A stretch of 64,000 nucleotides of DNA from Psychrobacter submarinus (GCF_904846685.1 NZ_CAJHBQ010000004.1:1-64000); one strand, 5' to 3'; shown: positions 1 through 8,407, counted from the first letter of the stretch. Program-made: numbers and translations. The notes: a model not told the origin generated them from the sequence alone.

Positions 1-90
1 ACCAGCAAGCTGGTATCGTTTCCGCTCGACTTGCATGTGTTAAGCCTGCCGCCAGCGTTCAATCTGAGCCATGATCAAACTCTTCAGTTT
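1..90 (-). rRNA. rrs: 16S ribosomal RNA, 5' end only (partial)
   Basis: Read on the minus strand, the first 90 bases are the conserved start of bacterial 16S rRNA: the AGAGTTTGATC(A)TGGCTCAG primer-site region, then the ATTGAACGCTGGCGGCAGGC and TAACACATGCAAGTCGA blocks. The mature 5' end lies near position 90. The rest of the gene runs off the left edge. The gene is transcribed leftward from the two promoters at 528-555 and 692-719. Confidence 0.95.
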
Positions 91-527
91 AATCTTGCTT
101 GAAGTCTTCACTATAAATAGTAAGATGACTTCTAATCTTGGCTCATCTAATCTAGCATTTGCTTAAAATTATGTTCGTAATGAATTAACTTTGAGTTTTT
201 CTGCTGATTAAATGATAATTTTTATAGTTAGAGTAAACTCCGAAAAGAAGTTCAAACCAACTTTATTTTTAGCATTCTTATCTCAGCAAAAATCCACACA
301 AGTTGTTCTTTAGTTCTGATTTTAAATAGTGTCTCTTTACTGTCGTCCAGTTAAAGAGTTATATAACTAATAACTAAGCAATGTGCTTATTGTTATTAGC
401 GAGCTGACTATCATATCATGTTAATTATGTTTGTCAAGCTTTTTTATAATTTGTTTCAGTAAGTTAAGAGGCTGATTTGACTAAACTATTTAGTCTGTAT
501 CTCGCCCTATCCCTTAATGAGGTGCGT
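91..527 (-). other. rRNA operon leader (transcribed spacer upstream of 16S)
   Basis: This stretch has no gene and lies between the proximal rRNA promoter and the 16S 5' end. It is AT-rich and would form the roughly 430-nt precursor leader. At 351-360 the minus strand reads AACTCTTTAA, which resembles the boxA antitermination element (TGCTCTTTAAC) found in rRNA leaders. Assignment as a leader rests on position and the boxA-like site. Confidence 0.7.
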
Positions 528-555
528 ATTATAGACGGTTTGTTTTGGAAGTCAA
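528..555 (-). promoter_or_regulatory. rRNA promoter, proximal to 16S
   Basis: On the minus strand a TTGACT -35 (550-555) and a perfect TATAAT -10 (528-533) are separated by 16 bp. An AT-rich tract upstream of the -35 (about 556-600) fits an UP element. The -10 is followed by CGCACC, a GC-rich discriminator typical of stringently controlled rRNA promoters. Confidence 0.85.
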
Positions 556-691
556 GAAGTATTTTTTATTTAATTTGAAGTTTTTATCTTAAAAGATTTG
601 AACTTCTTATCAAACTTGCTAGCTGCTAACCTAACCGTTAATTGCTTAACTTGCTAAGTATCAGTGCTGCTCCTCGTTCCGATAGGGGCGT

Positions 692-719
692 ATTATACGC
701 AGTTTAGTTTGGCCGTCAA
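692..719 (-). promoter_or_regulatory. rRNA promoter, distal
   Basis: On the minus strand a TTGACG -35 (714-719), a 16-bp spacer and a TATAAT -10 (692-697) are followed by the GC-rich discriminator CGCCCC. An AT-rich upstream tract (720-760) could be an UP element. It shares spacing and core with the promoter 164 bp downstream, giving the tandem P1/P2 arrangement common for rRNA operons. Confidence 0.85.
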
Positions 720-870
720 GCTTAAATTTGGGTTTATTTTAAATAAATTTTAGATACCCGGTTTACTGCTTATTTATCAGTGTTTTAAGGTTAACTTACC
801 CTCAGTATTGGCATTCAATGATGGATTACGCTGCATCAACCACACCCTACTCGCTTCCCTTCTATATGAG

Positions 871-1503
871 TTATAGCTTACCCATCTTTTCAAAGAAGGC
901 TTTATAAGCAGCTACCTTTTTATCTAGTGCTAGTGGATAAGCGCGCGACGTAGAAGGCAGTCTATATAGAGTCAACTCTGGTGCTTGTGCTTTGGTGCTT
1001 TGATTATGCCATTGGTACGGATAGTCGATACTTTGATTGGTCTTGGGCTGCTTTGACTTAATAGGCGGATCATTTAATAAATTCAGCAGCACCTCAGTTG
1101 CCTTACCTCCTGTGGTAAATAGGGCTTCTAACTTAGGAACCTTCGGCAAAATAGTATCTAAATCCACTGGGGTCACGACCGTTAAATTCTTATCAGACGC
1201 ATTTCCGGTCTCACGAATGGCCTGTCTGACCGTGGGACATAGAGCGATGCCGCGCTCAAACAAAAAGTCGCGGATACGCTTAGGGTCAAAGTGCTTTTCG
1301 TCCCCGACTCTAAAGTAGTTCACATCATCGAAGAACGCGCCGCCATAGATACGCCACATATCATTATAGAAGTTCGGATAATGAAACTGCATTGCCCATT
1401 TATCAGAGGTTGGCGGAAAGATACCCATCATCATTAGTGTAGCGTTCGGTGGCAGGACGGGTTCAAAAGGGTGGGTTTCTATTTCGGTAGTAGTTGCTTC
1501 CAT
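871..1503 (-). CDS. Uracil-DNA glycosylase-superfamily protein
   Basis: This 210-residue protein looks like a member of the UDG superfamily (MUG/TDG-like branch), which removes uracil or mismatched bases from DNA. The visible signs are the GIFPP loop at residues 27-31, in the position of the catalytic G-x-N/F-P-x motif, followed by FHYPN and FYNDMWRIYGG, and LPSTSRAYP at residues 182-190, which matches the C-terminal LPSTSPAN-type DNA-binding loop. The canonical first-motif Asn is replaced by Phe, as in several uncharacterised subfamilies, so the substrate is unknown. The gene is convergent with nothing. Its start faces a MITE at 1558-1847, and the rRNA promoters lie beyond its stop. The start ATG is preceded by a GGAGAA-like ribosome site on the minus strand. 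Confidence 0.75.
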   Translation of the reverse strand: MEATTTEIETHPFEPVLPPNATLMMMGIFPPTSDKWAMQFHYPNFYNDMWRIYGGAFFDDVNYFRVGDEKHFDPKRIRDFLFERGIALCPTVRQAIRETGNASDKNLTVVTPVDLDTILPKVPKLEALFTTGGKATEVLLNLLNDPPIKSKQPKTNQSIDYPYQWHNQSTKAQAPELTLYRLPSTSRAYPLALDKKVAAYKAFFEKMGKL

Positions 1504-1557
1504 CCTTATGTTCTCCTTCGCATCAACCGTATTCGTAAATTTATTATCACTGCTTTA

Positions 1558-1847
1558 GGACGTGTTGAACATTCACAAATGCGCACTGCTGATCGCTAAA
1601 ATAGTTCTAGTCTAAGTGAAAATTGCAGGTAATGCTTATTGCATTGGCTAGCTGATTTTATTTAAACAGTCGCAACGACTAGGGCGATTTTAGCATCAGC
1701 CCTAACTACAAGAACAGGGACAGGACTATTTTTTGCCGCTTTATTGATAAAAATAGACGCTTAGAATGACTAAACTTACCATTTTTATCTGCAAATCGCC
1801 TAAAAAATAGTCTCTGTCAGTGCCATGGTCGAATGTTCAACACGCCC
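1558..1847. mobile_element. MITE copy 1 (TA-flanked, non-autonomous)
   Basis: This 290-bp element is bounded by inverted terminal repeats: GGACGTGTTGAACATTC on the left and its near-complement ending CACGCCC on the right. It is flanked on both sides by TA (1556-1557 and 1848-1849), consistent with a TA target duplication. It shares nearly all its sequence with 15621-15923 (inverted) and 62397-62699 (same orientation). It contains no ORF of note. The left terminal repeat has an A where the other copies have G. This copy lies in the divergent spacer between the UDG-like gene and upp. Confidence 0.85.
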
Positions 1848-1991
1848 TAGTCTTATAAGTTTTATTGGTCATAACATTCTTCATTAGAAAAGCAGTTTTT
1901 TTGTTATCATAGCATACGATTAAAATTCGAAATCGAAACCTAAAATAGATATGAAGGCTGATAGCCAAACTTGATAGATAAGAGAGACTTT

Positions 1992-2639
1992 ATGAGCGAG
2001 CTAAATAACGACTTAAGCATTACCGTCATCGATCATCCACTAGTCCGTCATAAACTCAGTCTCATGCGTGAAAAAGACTGTAGCACTTATAAGTTTCGCA
2101 CATTGACCAAAGAACTTGCGCGCTTGATGGCGTATGAAGCAAGTCGCGATTTTGAGATTGAGACGTTTCCAATGCAAGGCTGGTGCGGCGAGATCACTGG
2201 TGAGCAAATCATCGGTAAGACAGCGACTATCGTACCTATTTTGCGCGCAGGTATTGGCATGCTTGATGGCGTGCTCGATCTAATCCCTACTGCTAAAATT
2301 TCTGTGGTCGGTCTACAACGTGATGAAGAAACGCTACAGCCAGTACCGTTTTTTGAAAAGTTCGTCAGCCATATGGACAAACGTCCTGCGCTGATCATTG
2401 ACCCGATGCTAGCCACAGGCGGCTCAATGGTAGCGACCATCGAGATGCTCAAAAAAAATGGATGTACCAATATCAAAGCATTGGTACTCGTGGCGGCACC
2501 TGAAGGTGTACGCTTGGTGAATGAAGCGCATCCTGACGTGACCATTTATACCGCTGCGCTAGACAGTCATTTGGATGAGCATGGTTATATCATTCCAGGT
2601 TTGGGTGATGCGGGCGACAAGATATTTGGCAGACAATAA
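1992..2639 (+). CDS. upp: Uracil phosphoribosyltransferase
   Basis: This enzyme salvages uracil by transferring the phosphoribosyl group of PRPP to make UMP in the cytoplasm. The 215-residue protein has the usual family length. It shows the type I PRTase signatures: [12 protein letters not shown] in the first third, the PRPP loop in [10 protein letters not shown], and the uracil-binding C-terminal [13 protein letters not shown]. The ATG at 1992 is preferred over a TTG at 1971 because AGAGAG sits 5 nt upstream and family members begin near this point. The gene stands alone downstream of the MITE, and its promoter must lie between 1850 and 1970. Confidence 0.95.
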   Translation: MSELNNDLSITVIDHPLVRHKLSLMREKDCSTYKFRTLTKELARLMAYEASRDFEIETFPMQGWCGEITGEQIIGKTATIVPILRAGIGMLDGVLDLIPTAKISVVGLQRDEETLQPVPFFEKFVSHMDKRPALIIDPMLATGGSMVATIEMLKKNGCTNIKALVLVAAPEGVRLVNEAHPDVTIYTAALDSHLDEHGYIIPGLGDAGDKIFGRQ

Positions 2640-2733
2640 TTTTAGTAAACGGTAGTTTTGGTAGACAGTCGTATCGCTGATGACTCGTTATCACACGCGC
2701 TTTAGGCTATCAAGAATAGGTAGAGGATAGATC

Positions 2734-3486
2734 ATGAATGTATTAATTACTGGTGCTAGTGCCGGATTTGGTAAAGCGCTAGCAGAGCGTTTGGTTGCAA
2801 ACGGTCATCGCGTGATTGGTTGTGCTAGACGCCTTGATAAACTAAATGCTTTGGCAGATACCCTAGGCGATGCGTTTTTGCCTGTGGTTATGGATGTGAG
2901 TGAAACTGACTCTATCCCGCAAATCCTTGCTGATCTGCCTGATGGTTTCAAGAAAATCGATGTGCTCGTAAATAATGCAGGGTTAGCGCTCGGTACAGAG
3001 CCTGCACACAAAGCCAGTCTTGATGACTGGATGCGCATGAATGACACCAATATCAAGGGTTTGATGGCGCTGACTCATGCCGTCCTACCAGCGATGGTTG
3101 CGCGCGATAGTGGTTATATCATTAATGTGGGCTCAATCGCAGGCACTTGGCCTTATTATGGTGGCAACGTTTACGGCGCGACCAAAGCATTTGTAAAACA
3201 ATTCAGCCTAAACTTACGTGCCGATCTGCTTGGTACGCAAGTGCGTGTGACCAATCTTGAGCCAGGAGTGGTTGCGGGTACTGAGTTTTCAAACGTACGC
3301 TATCACGGTGATGATGACAAAGCGGCAAAGGTCTATGATGGTTTTAAGACCATGACGGGTGAAGATATTGGCGATATTTTGCTGTGGCTGATTGAGTCGC
3401 CTGCGCATATTAATGTCAATCGCTTAGAAGTCATGCCAGTGGCCCAAACCTACAATGGCTTAACCGTTGCCAAGCAAGACAGTTAA
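2734..3486 (+). CDS. ydfG: NADP-dependent 3-hydroxy acid dehydrogenase (SDR family)
   Basis: This classical short-chain dehydrogenase of 250 residues closely resembles E. coli YdfG, which oxidises L-allo-threonine and 3-hydroxy acids and also reduces malonic semialdehyde. The sequence shows the N-terminal cofactor motif TGASAGFG, the NNAGLALG motif, catalytic Ser in NVGSIAG, and the YGATKAF Tyr/Lys pair. The C-terminal GTEFSNVR stretch is also YdfG-like. An AGAGGAT ribosome site sits just upstream of the ATG. It follows upp by about 95 bp and may be independently transcribed. The family assignment is firm. The exact substrate is inferred from resemblance. Confidence 0.9.
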   Translation: MNVLITGASAGFGKALAERLVANGHRVIGCARRLDKLNALADTLGDAFLPVVMDVSETDSIPQILADLPDGFKKIDVLVNNAGLALGTEPAHKASLDDWMRMNDTNIKGLMALTHAVLPAMVARDSGYIINVGSIAGTWPYYGGNVYGATKAFVKQFSLNLRADLLGTQVRVTNLEPGVVAGTEFSNVRYHGDDDKAAKVYDGFKTMTGEDIGDILLWLIESPAHINVNRLEVMPVAQTYNGLTVAKQDS

Positions 3487-3513
3487 GACTGGTCTAGCTC
3501 CTTGATATATTTA

Positions 3514-4170
3514 TCAGCGTAACTCGTACGACCGAAGCAATATAGAGCCCTCTATATTGCTTTTTTTTATGTCTTCAATCGTTATCTCATTGACCAGACG
3601 CAGGTCCTGAAAGTCCATAATCAACACTTCATTGCGCAGCCGCTCGCTCGTGCGTTTGTGGTGACGTATCGCAAACCCCAATACTTGCTTACCCGTGATG
3701 GTAATTTGGTTAATCACTACTCTGGAGGCATTGGTAACTGATGTCTTGGATGATTTCTGAGCATTGACGATCGCAGTGGCTGGATTGACAGTAGTGGTAA
3801 GCAGTTTGGTCTGTCGCACACTTTTTGGCATATCTCCTGCAAAAAAAAGCACCTGTGTGAGCGGCAAATACTGCGTATGGCGCATTAGCTCCTGACGGAA
3901 CAATGAAGGCATATCTATATTAAAACTGTCTTCTGGCTGCTGATAAAAGGCGGTGAAATTACGATGTAGATAACGCCCAAATACCGTGGTGTTAATCCAT
4001 TCTTTATAAATATTATTCGCCAGTAGCTGCTTGGTAAAGGCGCTGGCATCAACCGTGACCTCATTATTTAACATCGACAATAAAAGTGCTTGTGGACTGG
4101 TAAAGGTCTGCTGCTCCCAGACTTGTGGATACAAGCTACTATCCAATGACGACAATATCGATTTGCTCAT
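3514..4170 (-). CDS. Uncharacterised protein, possible ADP-ribosyltransferase-like fold
   Basis: I do not recognise this 218-residue protein as a named family. It has no signal peptide or membrane segment. Three blocks are spaced like those of R-S-E ADP-ribosyltransferases: TQVLFFAGD (105-113) where a Y-R-G strand would be, LTTTVNPATA (124-133) where the S-T-S motif would be, and RNEVLIMDF (179-187) where the E-x-E strand would be. The first Arg is missing and S-T-S reads T-T-T, so it may be degenerate or the likeness may be chance. It is convergent with ydfG (28-bp gap) and divergent from an alpha/beta hydrolase. The coding frame is supported by uninterrupted length and start context only. 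Confidence 0.6.
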   Translation of the reverse strand: MSKSILSSLDSSLYPQVWEQQTFTSPQALLLSMLNNEVTVDASAFTKQLLANNIYKEWINTTVFGRYLHRNFTAFYQQPEDSFNIDMPSLFRQELMRHTQYLPLTQVLFFAGDMPKSVRQTKLLTTTVNPATAIVNAQKSSKTSVTNASRVVINQITITGKQVLGFAIRHHKRTSERLRNEVLIMDFQDLRLVNEITIEDIKKSNIEGSILLRSYELR

Positions 4171-4358
4171 ACCCTTCTATCCTTATCAGTGATCGCTACT
4201 GCTTTTACCGTTAGCCAAATTCTGTGCTATGGTCAGATGACTGTTTAATATAACAGTCTTTTATCGGCGATAAAGCCTGTTTTGTAGTGATCTGTCTTAA
4301 CAAATCAACATGTCTCTACCAATCAAAAGGTGACTTCATAACCCAAAGTGATCCCTCT

Positions 4359-5315
4359 ATGAAAAAGAACCTCATAACTTTGCCCGCTCCTTATCAATTA
4401 CAGACAATCACTATCAAAGCAACAGATGGTACAGCGCTCCCCGTATCGGTTATTGGACGCGGTACACCCGTCATGATGATGCATGCTTATGGTATGGATG
4501 CACGAGAGTTTTTACCTTTTATACTGCCATTGATCGGTAAATATGAATTTTACTTGCCGCATTTTCGGGGATTTGGTGCCGCAAAAAATATCGAGGTGAC
4601 GCCGTTTGATTTTGTCAATCAGTACGCTGAAGATATTGATGCCATCATCGATCATGTTTGCATAAACCGTAACGTAGAGTCGTTACCCGTTGCTGCGATT
4701 TCGATGGGGGCATTGGTGATGTGGTCTTATTTTACCCACTTTGGCACATCTCGTATCAGCCGCTATTTGAACATCGATCAAAGCCCTGTGATTCACAACC
4801 AACCAGATTGGCAAGGTGGATTGTTTGGTGATCGGCAAACGGAGATGTTTGCAGTTTTCCAAGAAATTATTGATATGACGCTACCGTATGCGCAAGTCGA
4901 ACGCTTTACGCATCTGCCTTTTTTTCTTAAACGCCAAGTGACAAACGTCGAAAAAATGTTTTCTTTACTGTCTGTCAGTCGTCCACGCTCAAAGGCCATC
5001 GTCCGCGCACTCACTCATCAAAATGATCATAAACTGGCATTTTATGATCATAAGACATGGCAACATAAGATGCGCTGCCTGCAAGCGTATCTCGCCATAC
5101 CTTATGATTTTCGGGCAGGTATAGAGAACGTCACCATCCCAGTAGTCAGTCTCATTGGTGGTCGATCAACGCTCTATGACCCTATATGGCAGCAGAAAAT
5201 CACCCACATATTACCCAATGCTAGTGACGTCATACTGCCGCGCTCAGGACATGCCGTGCCGATAGATGAGCCATTGCAATTTTATAAGATACTAAAAGAA
5301 TTTCTACAAGAGTAA
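4359..5315 (+). CDS. Alpha/beta hydrolase, unknown substrate
   Basis: This 318-residue protein has an alpha/beta-hydrolase fold. The oxyanion-side motif is MMMHAYGMD. The nucleophile elbow reads AISMGAL, with Ala in place of the first Gly of G-x-S-x-G. The acid is probably Asp in LYDP, and the catalytic His sits in RSGHAVPIDEP near the C-terminus. There is no signal peptide. An open frame continues upstream to a GTG at 4287, but ATG 4359 begins where homologous folds start (MKKNLITLPAP). It lies upstream of a second, unrelated hydrolase with a 175-bp gap, so they are probably separate units. Function could be esterase, thioesterase or C-C hydrolase. Confidence 0.75.
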   Translation: MKKNLITLPAPYQLQTITIKATDGTALPVSVIGRGTPVMMMHAYGMDAREFLPFILPLIGKYEFYLPHFRGFGAAKNIEVTPFDFVNQYAEDIDAIIDHVCINRNVESLPVAAISMGALVMWSYFTHFGTSRISRYLNIDQSPVIHNQPDWQGGLFGDRQTEMFAVFQEIIDMTLPYAQVERFTHLPFFLKRQVTNVEKMFSLLSVSRPRSKAIVRALTHQNDHKLAFYDHKTWQHKMRCLQAYLAIPYDFRAGIENVTIPVVSLIGGRSTLYDPIWQQKITHILPNASDVILPRSGHAVPIDEPLQFYKILKEFLQE

Positions 5316-5489
5316 CTAGCGTTTTACACAACCACTTTATAATCACTACTATAACTTTACAACCTGTCATAGCAATTGTTTCGGGCTGGTTCTATACTTG
5401 AAAGCTGATGCTAACCACTACGGATAGTAGTTACTGACAAGCATCAACATAAAAATATATGAATATAATAATATCAAAAGGATAAAACC

Positions 5490-6326
5490 ATGCCCTATAT
5501 CACCGTTGCAACACAAGACGATCAACCGGTTGAACTCTATTACGAAACCCAAGGTACAGGCAAACCTGTCATACTCATCCATGGCTGGCCACTCAGTGGT
5601 CGCGCTTGGGAAGCACAGCTACCTGCGCTAGTCGAAGCAGGCTATCAAGTCATTACTTATGACAGACGCGGTTTTGGTCAGTCATCCAAACCATGGAATG
5701 GCTATGATTACGATACGCTAGCCGAAGACTTGAAAGGGTTGATGGAGGCGCTCGATTTGCAAGATGCCACCATCGTTGGATTCTCCATGGGCGGCGGTGA
5801 AGTGGCTCGCTATCTGGGTAAATATGGCTCCGAGCGTGTGAGCAAAGCGGTACTGGCCTCTGCTGTCCCACCGTACCTGTTTAAGACAGATGATAACCCT
5901 GATGGCGGTCTCGAAGAGTCAGATATTCAAGGATTCTTGGATGGGGTTAGTGATGATCGTATTGCCTTTTTAAATGATTTTACTAAGAACTTCTTTACCC
6001 CAAAAGATGGTAAGTTGCTGGTCAGCAAGCCCATGCGCTTATACAACCGTGACATCGCAGCGTTCGCTTCTGCTAAAGCAACCTTTGATTGCGTCAAATC
6101 GTTCAGCTATACCGATTTTCGCGATGATTTAAAAGCGTTTGATGTACCGACATTGGTCATACATGGTGATGCGGATCAAATCGTACCAATCGAAGCCAGT
6201 GGTGAACGCTCTCACGATATGATTGCAGACAGTAGATTACATGTCATTGAAGGCGGTCCACATGGTATCAATGTGACCCATAGTGAAGAGTTCAATAAAG
6301 CATTGATTGCATTTTTGAACAACTAA
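5490..6326 (+). CDS. Alpha/beta hydrolase (non-haem chloroperoxidase/esterase-like)
   Basis: This 278-residue protein belongs to the cofactor-free haloperoxidase/aryl-esterase group of alpha/beta hydrolases. The sequence shows HGWPLSGRAWE near residue 30, the DRRGFGQS strand, the nucleophile elbow GFSMGGGE, the acid in HGDADQIVP, and the catalytic His in GGPHGINVTH. Family members show esterase and incidental perhydrolase activity, and the natural substrate is usually unknown. AAAAGGAT precedes the ATG. A strong bidirectional terminator follows at 6361-6390. Confidence 0.85.
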   Translation: MPYITVATQDDQPVELYYETQGTGKPVILIHGWPLSGRAWEAQLPALVEAGYQVITYDRRGFGQSSKPWNGYDYDTLAEDLKGLMEALDLQDATIVGFSMGGGEVARYLGKYGSERVSKAVLASAVPPYLFKTDDNPDGGLEESDIQGFLDGVSDDRIAFLNDFTKNFFTPKDGKLLVSKPMRLYNRDIAAFASAKATFDCVKSFSYTDFRDDLKAFDVPTLVIHGDADQIVPIEASGERSHDMIADSRLHVIEGGPHGINVTHSEEFNKALIAFLNN

Positions 6327-6360
6327 TGGCGCATCTATCTAAAACCTAGATATAAAACAA

Positions 6361-6390
6361 AAAAAACGACCTCAACGGGTCGTTTTTTTT
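6361..6390. terminator. Bidirectional rho-independent terminator
   Basis: AAAAAACGACC, a short loop and GGTCGTTTTTTTT form a stem with A and T runs on both sides. It can serve the plus-strand hydrolase and the minus-strand DUF1653 gene. Confidence 0.85.
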
Positions 6391-6422
6391 GGGTGAAATT
6401 TCTCGTGCGTGGTGGTTCAGTA

Positions 6423-6641
6423 CTAATCATTCAATGATTGAATCAACTCAAATCGTGGTACCTCTTTACCTTCAACGCTGACTGTTTCAGCAAACATCGC
6501 AAGCGGGCGTACCCACACCCCATACTCACCGTACAGACAACGATAGACTATGAGCGACTCTTCGGTCTCTGAGTGCTGCGCGGTATGCAATACTTGATAC
6601 AAGCTGCCTTTGTAATGGCGGTAAATGCCTTGAGTTATCAT
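6423..6641 (-). CDS. DUF1653 domain protein
   Basis: This 72-residue protein consists of one DUF1653 domain. It opens with G-x-Y-R-H-Y-K-G (GIYRHYKG), continues through YRCLYG and VWVRPLAMF, and ends in PRFELI. The function of the family is unknown. Its ATG lies only 6 bp after the stop of the DUF4411 gene on the same strand, with no clear Shine-Dalgarno of its own, so it may be translated by coupling. The acquired-looking module immediately upstream may have displaced its original leader. Confidence 0.85.
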   Translation of the reverse strand: MITQGIYRHYKGSLYQVLHTAQHSETEESLIVYRCLYGEYGVWVRPLAMFAETVSVEGKEVPRFELIQSLND

Positions 6642-6647
6642 AATAAA

Positions 6648-7187
6648 TTAAAATCTCATGCCTAAGTGAGTGAATACATCTAACCAATTACTACAAGGAA
6701 TATGTTTGTAACGACAGACATCAGGAATTTTTAATTGAGTACTTTTTCTTAATACTGGGTTAGTAATATCTGTATTAAAGCCTTGTTCGCTAGTAATAAC
6801 TTTTGCATTCTTAATAGATGCTACTGAGATGTTTGATAAGTCTTCATCTAAATTATCCAGAAATGTTCCTTGCTTTCTGGCAATGAAAGGCACATTACTA
6901 GCTAAATCTCCTTTTAAGCTAATTAGTGCCTGAGCATAATCACTGTTTCTTATTACATCTACTTTAAGACGCCTCATGAAATCATCATATTTGTTTCTAG
7001 AATAGTCGAACTGAGCAAGCTTCCTTTCAACTTCTTTATTAATATGCTCAGATTGAATAAAACGTACTTGTCCTGCAATAACAGCAGACTCTAATCCATC
7101 CCACAAGCCTGTAAAAGAATCATTAGGGTAATAACGATAGCATATATCTAATAACGCATTGGTATCCACACAACATATTAATGTCAT
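6648..7187 (-). CDS. DUF4411 family PIN-like protein, likely toxin of a TA-type pair
   Basis: This 179-residue protein matches DUF4411, a PIN-like nuclease family. The N-terminal strand CCVDTNALLD supplies the first acidic residue (Asp8). An internal acidic stretch (DNLDEDLSN) could supply others. The C-terminal KNAKVITSEQ and KIPDVC blocks are typical of the family. PIN enzymes cut RNA using a metal-binding acidic cluster. The gene overlaps the upstream XRE/ImmA gene by one base (TAATG), the arrangement expected of a toxin-antitoxin-like pair. The reading frame is visibly richer in A and T than the flanking genes, which suggests acquisition. The toxin role is inferred from family and context, not shown. 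Confidence 0.75.
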   Translation of the reverse strand: MTLICCVDTNALLDICYRYYPNDSFTGLWDGLESAVIAGQVRFIQSEHINKEVERKLAQFDYSRNKYDDFMRRLKVDVIRNSDYAQALISLKGDLASNVPFIARKQGTFLDNLDEDLSNISVASIKNAKVITSEQGFNTDITNPVLRKSTQLKIPDVCRYKHIPCSNWLDVFTHLGMRF

Positions 7188-8317
7188 TAGGTAAAGGCCT
7201 TCTTCTCTAGATGGTCTAAATCACTCATTTTTTCAATACCTAGAATTCTCATGGCACTACCTAAACTTAGTGCGTCCTCCCAAACAGCTGAAAAAACTTG
7301 CTGAATATAAATCTTACCAAAGTGATTATAGGTAGTATGTTTTTTATAACTAGCTCTAAAACCACTATCTCTTTCATCTATTTCTTTCTGTTTATTAGCA
7401 AAATATGTATTTAAATCGCTTTGTGAGATTTTACCTACTTGCTTTAACTGTATAGCAATCGCATCATAACTGACTTTAATATCTTTTCGAATGTGTTCAA
7501 TATTTTCGATTAATTGCTTTTTTTCATCATAGATTTTATTTATCACTGAAGTAGGTACTAATACATGGCCTGCTACTTCATTACAATAACTTTCAGTTTT
7601 ATTGTCAGCTTCTAAAATATAGCCATCTAAAGCACTTTGTCTTAGACCTAAATGTACTAGTTCGTGAATTAAAGTAAAGAGCTTTCTCGATGGAGTTTGA
7701 CCAGATGTAATAATAACTATAATAGGTAAGACATCATAAAAAAGAGACAAACCTTCTGAACCGATACTAAGTCTAGACTTTTCTAGAACTAAAACATCTT
7801 TTTTTTCTAATAATAAGCGCCATGACTTATAGTAGTCACTCCCTTCAACAGTCAAACGAGCATTATCCACATCTAGAAAATCCCGAATACGTTGAGCATC
7901 TTCCTGTGCATTATTCCCTGATAAGCTTAACTGAAAATTTTCAAGGGTTTCTTCAATAACATCGTATACATGTAATAAGTTTTCTCTATCTTTATAAACT
8001 TCACTAATCAGTTTATTTAGCTCATATAGATCCTCATCATTCGAATTTTTATCTGAGTAGTTTCTATGGTCAATATACTCTGGAATATTTCTATTATAAA
8101 CCTTGTCCATTGTAAGATAATGGGTAGGTATAACGAGAGTTTTGGCGATACTCTCTAATTGTTTCACAGTGAAAACTTCGGATTCGACTTCACCCATGAG
8201 AGCTTTCTTCAGATTAGTATTCGATTTTTTGGCAAGCAAGTCTACAGATAGCGACATCTGTTTTCGATAATGATTTAAAGCTTTAGGAGAGTGTGTCACT
8301 AGCTGACGGCTTGCCAT
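7187..8317 (-). CDS. XRE-type HTH / ImmA-IrrE family metallopeptidase
   Basis: This 376-residue protein has an N-terminal region (about residues 10-70) consistent with an XRE-type helix-turn-helix and a central ImmA/IrrE zinc peptidase domain. The zinc motif HELVH is at residues 218-222, and a downstream ESYCNEVAGHVL supplies the third ligand region. Such proteins are DNA-binding regulators that can cleave partner repressors. With DUF4411 partners they act as the presumed antitoxin or regulator. It overlaps the DUF4411 start by one base and is transcribed first. The codon composition is AT-rich relative to tyrS next door. The C-terminal 100 residues are of unknown role. Confidence 0.8.
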   Translation of the reverse strand: MASRQLVTHSPKALNHYRKQMSLSVDLLAKKSNTNLKKALMGEVESEVFTVKQLESIAKTLVIPTHYLTMDKVYNRNIPEYIDHRNYSDKNSNDEDLYELNKLISEVYKDRENLLHVYDVIEETLENFQLSLSGNNAQEDAQRIRDFLDVDNARLTVEGSDYYKSWRLLLEKKDVLVLEKSRLSIGSEGLSLFYDVLPIIVIITSGQTPSRKLFTLIHELVHLGLRQSALDGYILEADNKTESYCNEVAGHVLVPTSVINKIYDEKKQLIENIEHIRKDIKVSYDAIAIQLKQVGKISQSDLNTYFANKQKEIDERDSGFRASYKKHTTYNHFGKIYIQQVFSAVWEDALSLGSAMRILGIEKMSDLDHLEKKAFT

Positions 8318-8407
8318 ATGCGTTTAAATTTCCTAGCAGAATAAAGAAGATATAATTAATATTATATCTTCATTTATAGTTCAAGTTTGTAAATGTCTTA
8401 CTTTAAT

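Noticed and set aside
1037..1318. Plus-strand 93-codon frame inside the UDG-like gene
   Set aside because: It lies opposite a conserved coding region and has no recognisable motifs.
4287..4358. Upstream extension of the alpha/beta hydrolase from GTG
   Set aside because: The encoded residues are unlike hydrolase N-termini, and the ATG at 4359 fits better.
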